64,000 nt of DNA from Pseudomonadota bacterium (GTDB lineage: Bacteria; Pseudomonadota; Alphaproteobacteria; Rhodospirillales; Magnetospirillaceae), in NCBI GenBank assembly GCA_021847015.1, contig JAJZVW010000014.1, positions 26,705-90,704 on the forward strand, read 5' to 3'. Of this stretch, positions 63,930 through 64,000 are shown piece after piece. The first letter of the stretch is position 1. Each line of letters opens with the position of its first letter. Both the position numbers and the translations under genes were made by a program. The notes under the pieces were generated by a model. That model did no database searches and was not told the DNA's origin. It was given only the letters and a program-made list of their open reading frames with translations.

Positions 63930-64000
63930 TCAGGCGGCCTTGGGTGGGATCGCGGGTTGAAGTTGCTCGGCAATGGTCGGTGTAAGTTCGGCCATGGCCT
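63930..64000 (-). CDS. Possible C-terminus of a gene cut by the window edge
   Basis: An open frame enters from the right edge and stops at 63930 (TGA), reading ...TPTIAEQLQPAIPPKAA. Only 22 codons are visible, so it may be chance. The following sequence GTGTAAATTCTGGCACA (63895-63911) could be an insertion-sequence end; inference only. Confidence 0.2.
   Translation of the reverse strand, partial: AMAELTPTIAEQLQPAIPPKAA

Overview
This 64 kb window has very high GC. The gene content is that of a Gram-negative alphaproteobacterium, and I infer a Rhodospirillales member of the Magnetospirillum type. The reasons are the tpiA-secG-pyrG-kdsA-eno-ftsB-pdhABC-lpd order, a pyruvate dehydrogenase E1 beta carrying its own lipoyl domain, an ADP-forming acyl-CoA synthetase fused to a GNAT domain, an NnrS protein, and many short palindromic repeats. 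No rRNA, tRNA, CRISPR array or complete insertion sequence was found. Most of the window is ordinary chromosome.

Layout. 1-6.3 kb: a UvrD-like helicase (cut by the window edge), a copper-exporting ATPase, a divergent polysaccharide deacetylase, a zinc alcohol dehydrogenase and a CopZ-like copper chaperone. 6.4-9.8 kb (minus strand): a PpiD/SurA-type periplasmic folding protein followed after 2 bp by trpE. 10.1-12.6 kb: a sulfur-trafficking operon (DsrE-like, TusA-like, sulfide:quinone oxidoreductase-like flavoprotein, DUF1641) behind a -10 box and an inverted repeat. 12.9-24.3 kb: the central metabolism block, all on the plus strand. 24.6-28.7 kb: CopD-like membrane protein, mobA, mobB and an SbmA/BacA-like ABC exporter. 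29-33.3 kb: two small Cys-rich proteins, a GH25-type lipoprotein, a 107-bp tandem repeat, rimO and a Stv-like protein.

33.4-45.7 kb: an in-frame SDR/ferritin-like (DUF892) fusion, a ketone-body/polyhydroxybutyrate module (hydroxybutyrate dehydrogenase, acetoacetate decarboxylase, patatin), fructose-bisphosphatase, NnrS behind a TTGA-N6-TCAA box, a SAM hydrolase, an MBL-fold hydrolase, ApbE and an EF-hand protein. 46.3-51.3 kb (minus): a tightly packed outer-membrane uptake operon, probably for copper, with DUF2946 protein, TonB-dependent receptor, His-rich sialidase-like protein, TlpA-like thioredoxin and its own TonB. 51.5-53.9 kb (minus): a c-di-GMP operon (58-aa protein, 239-aa protein, receiver-HD-GYP, PilZ). 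54.1-56.3 kb: a LuxR regulator and a REP-associated tyrosine transposase (RAYT) with a 29-bp-arm hairpin. 56.3-62 kb: the divergent acetate cluster pat // pta-ackA. 62.1-63.7 kb: a cyclophilin-like protein and a saccharopine dehydrogenase-like protein.

The most unusual feature is the density of short mosaic palindromic elements in nearly every intergenic gap. One family (four complete copies, three of them 138 bp) has 13-15-bp terminal inverted repeats like a MITE. A related family carries paired base changes in the hairpin core, and other copies are nested inside unrelated 17-19-bp inverted repeats. The SDR/ferritin fusion, with its apparently dead SDR active site and strong internal start, and the self-contained TonB operon are the most interesting protein-level observations.
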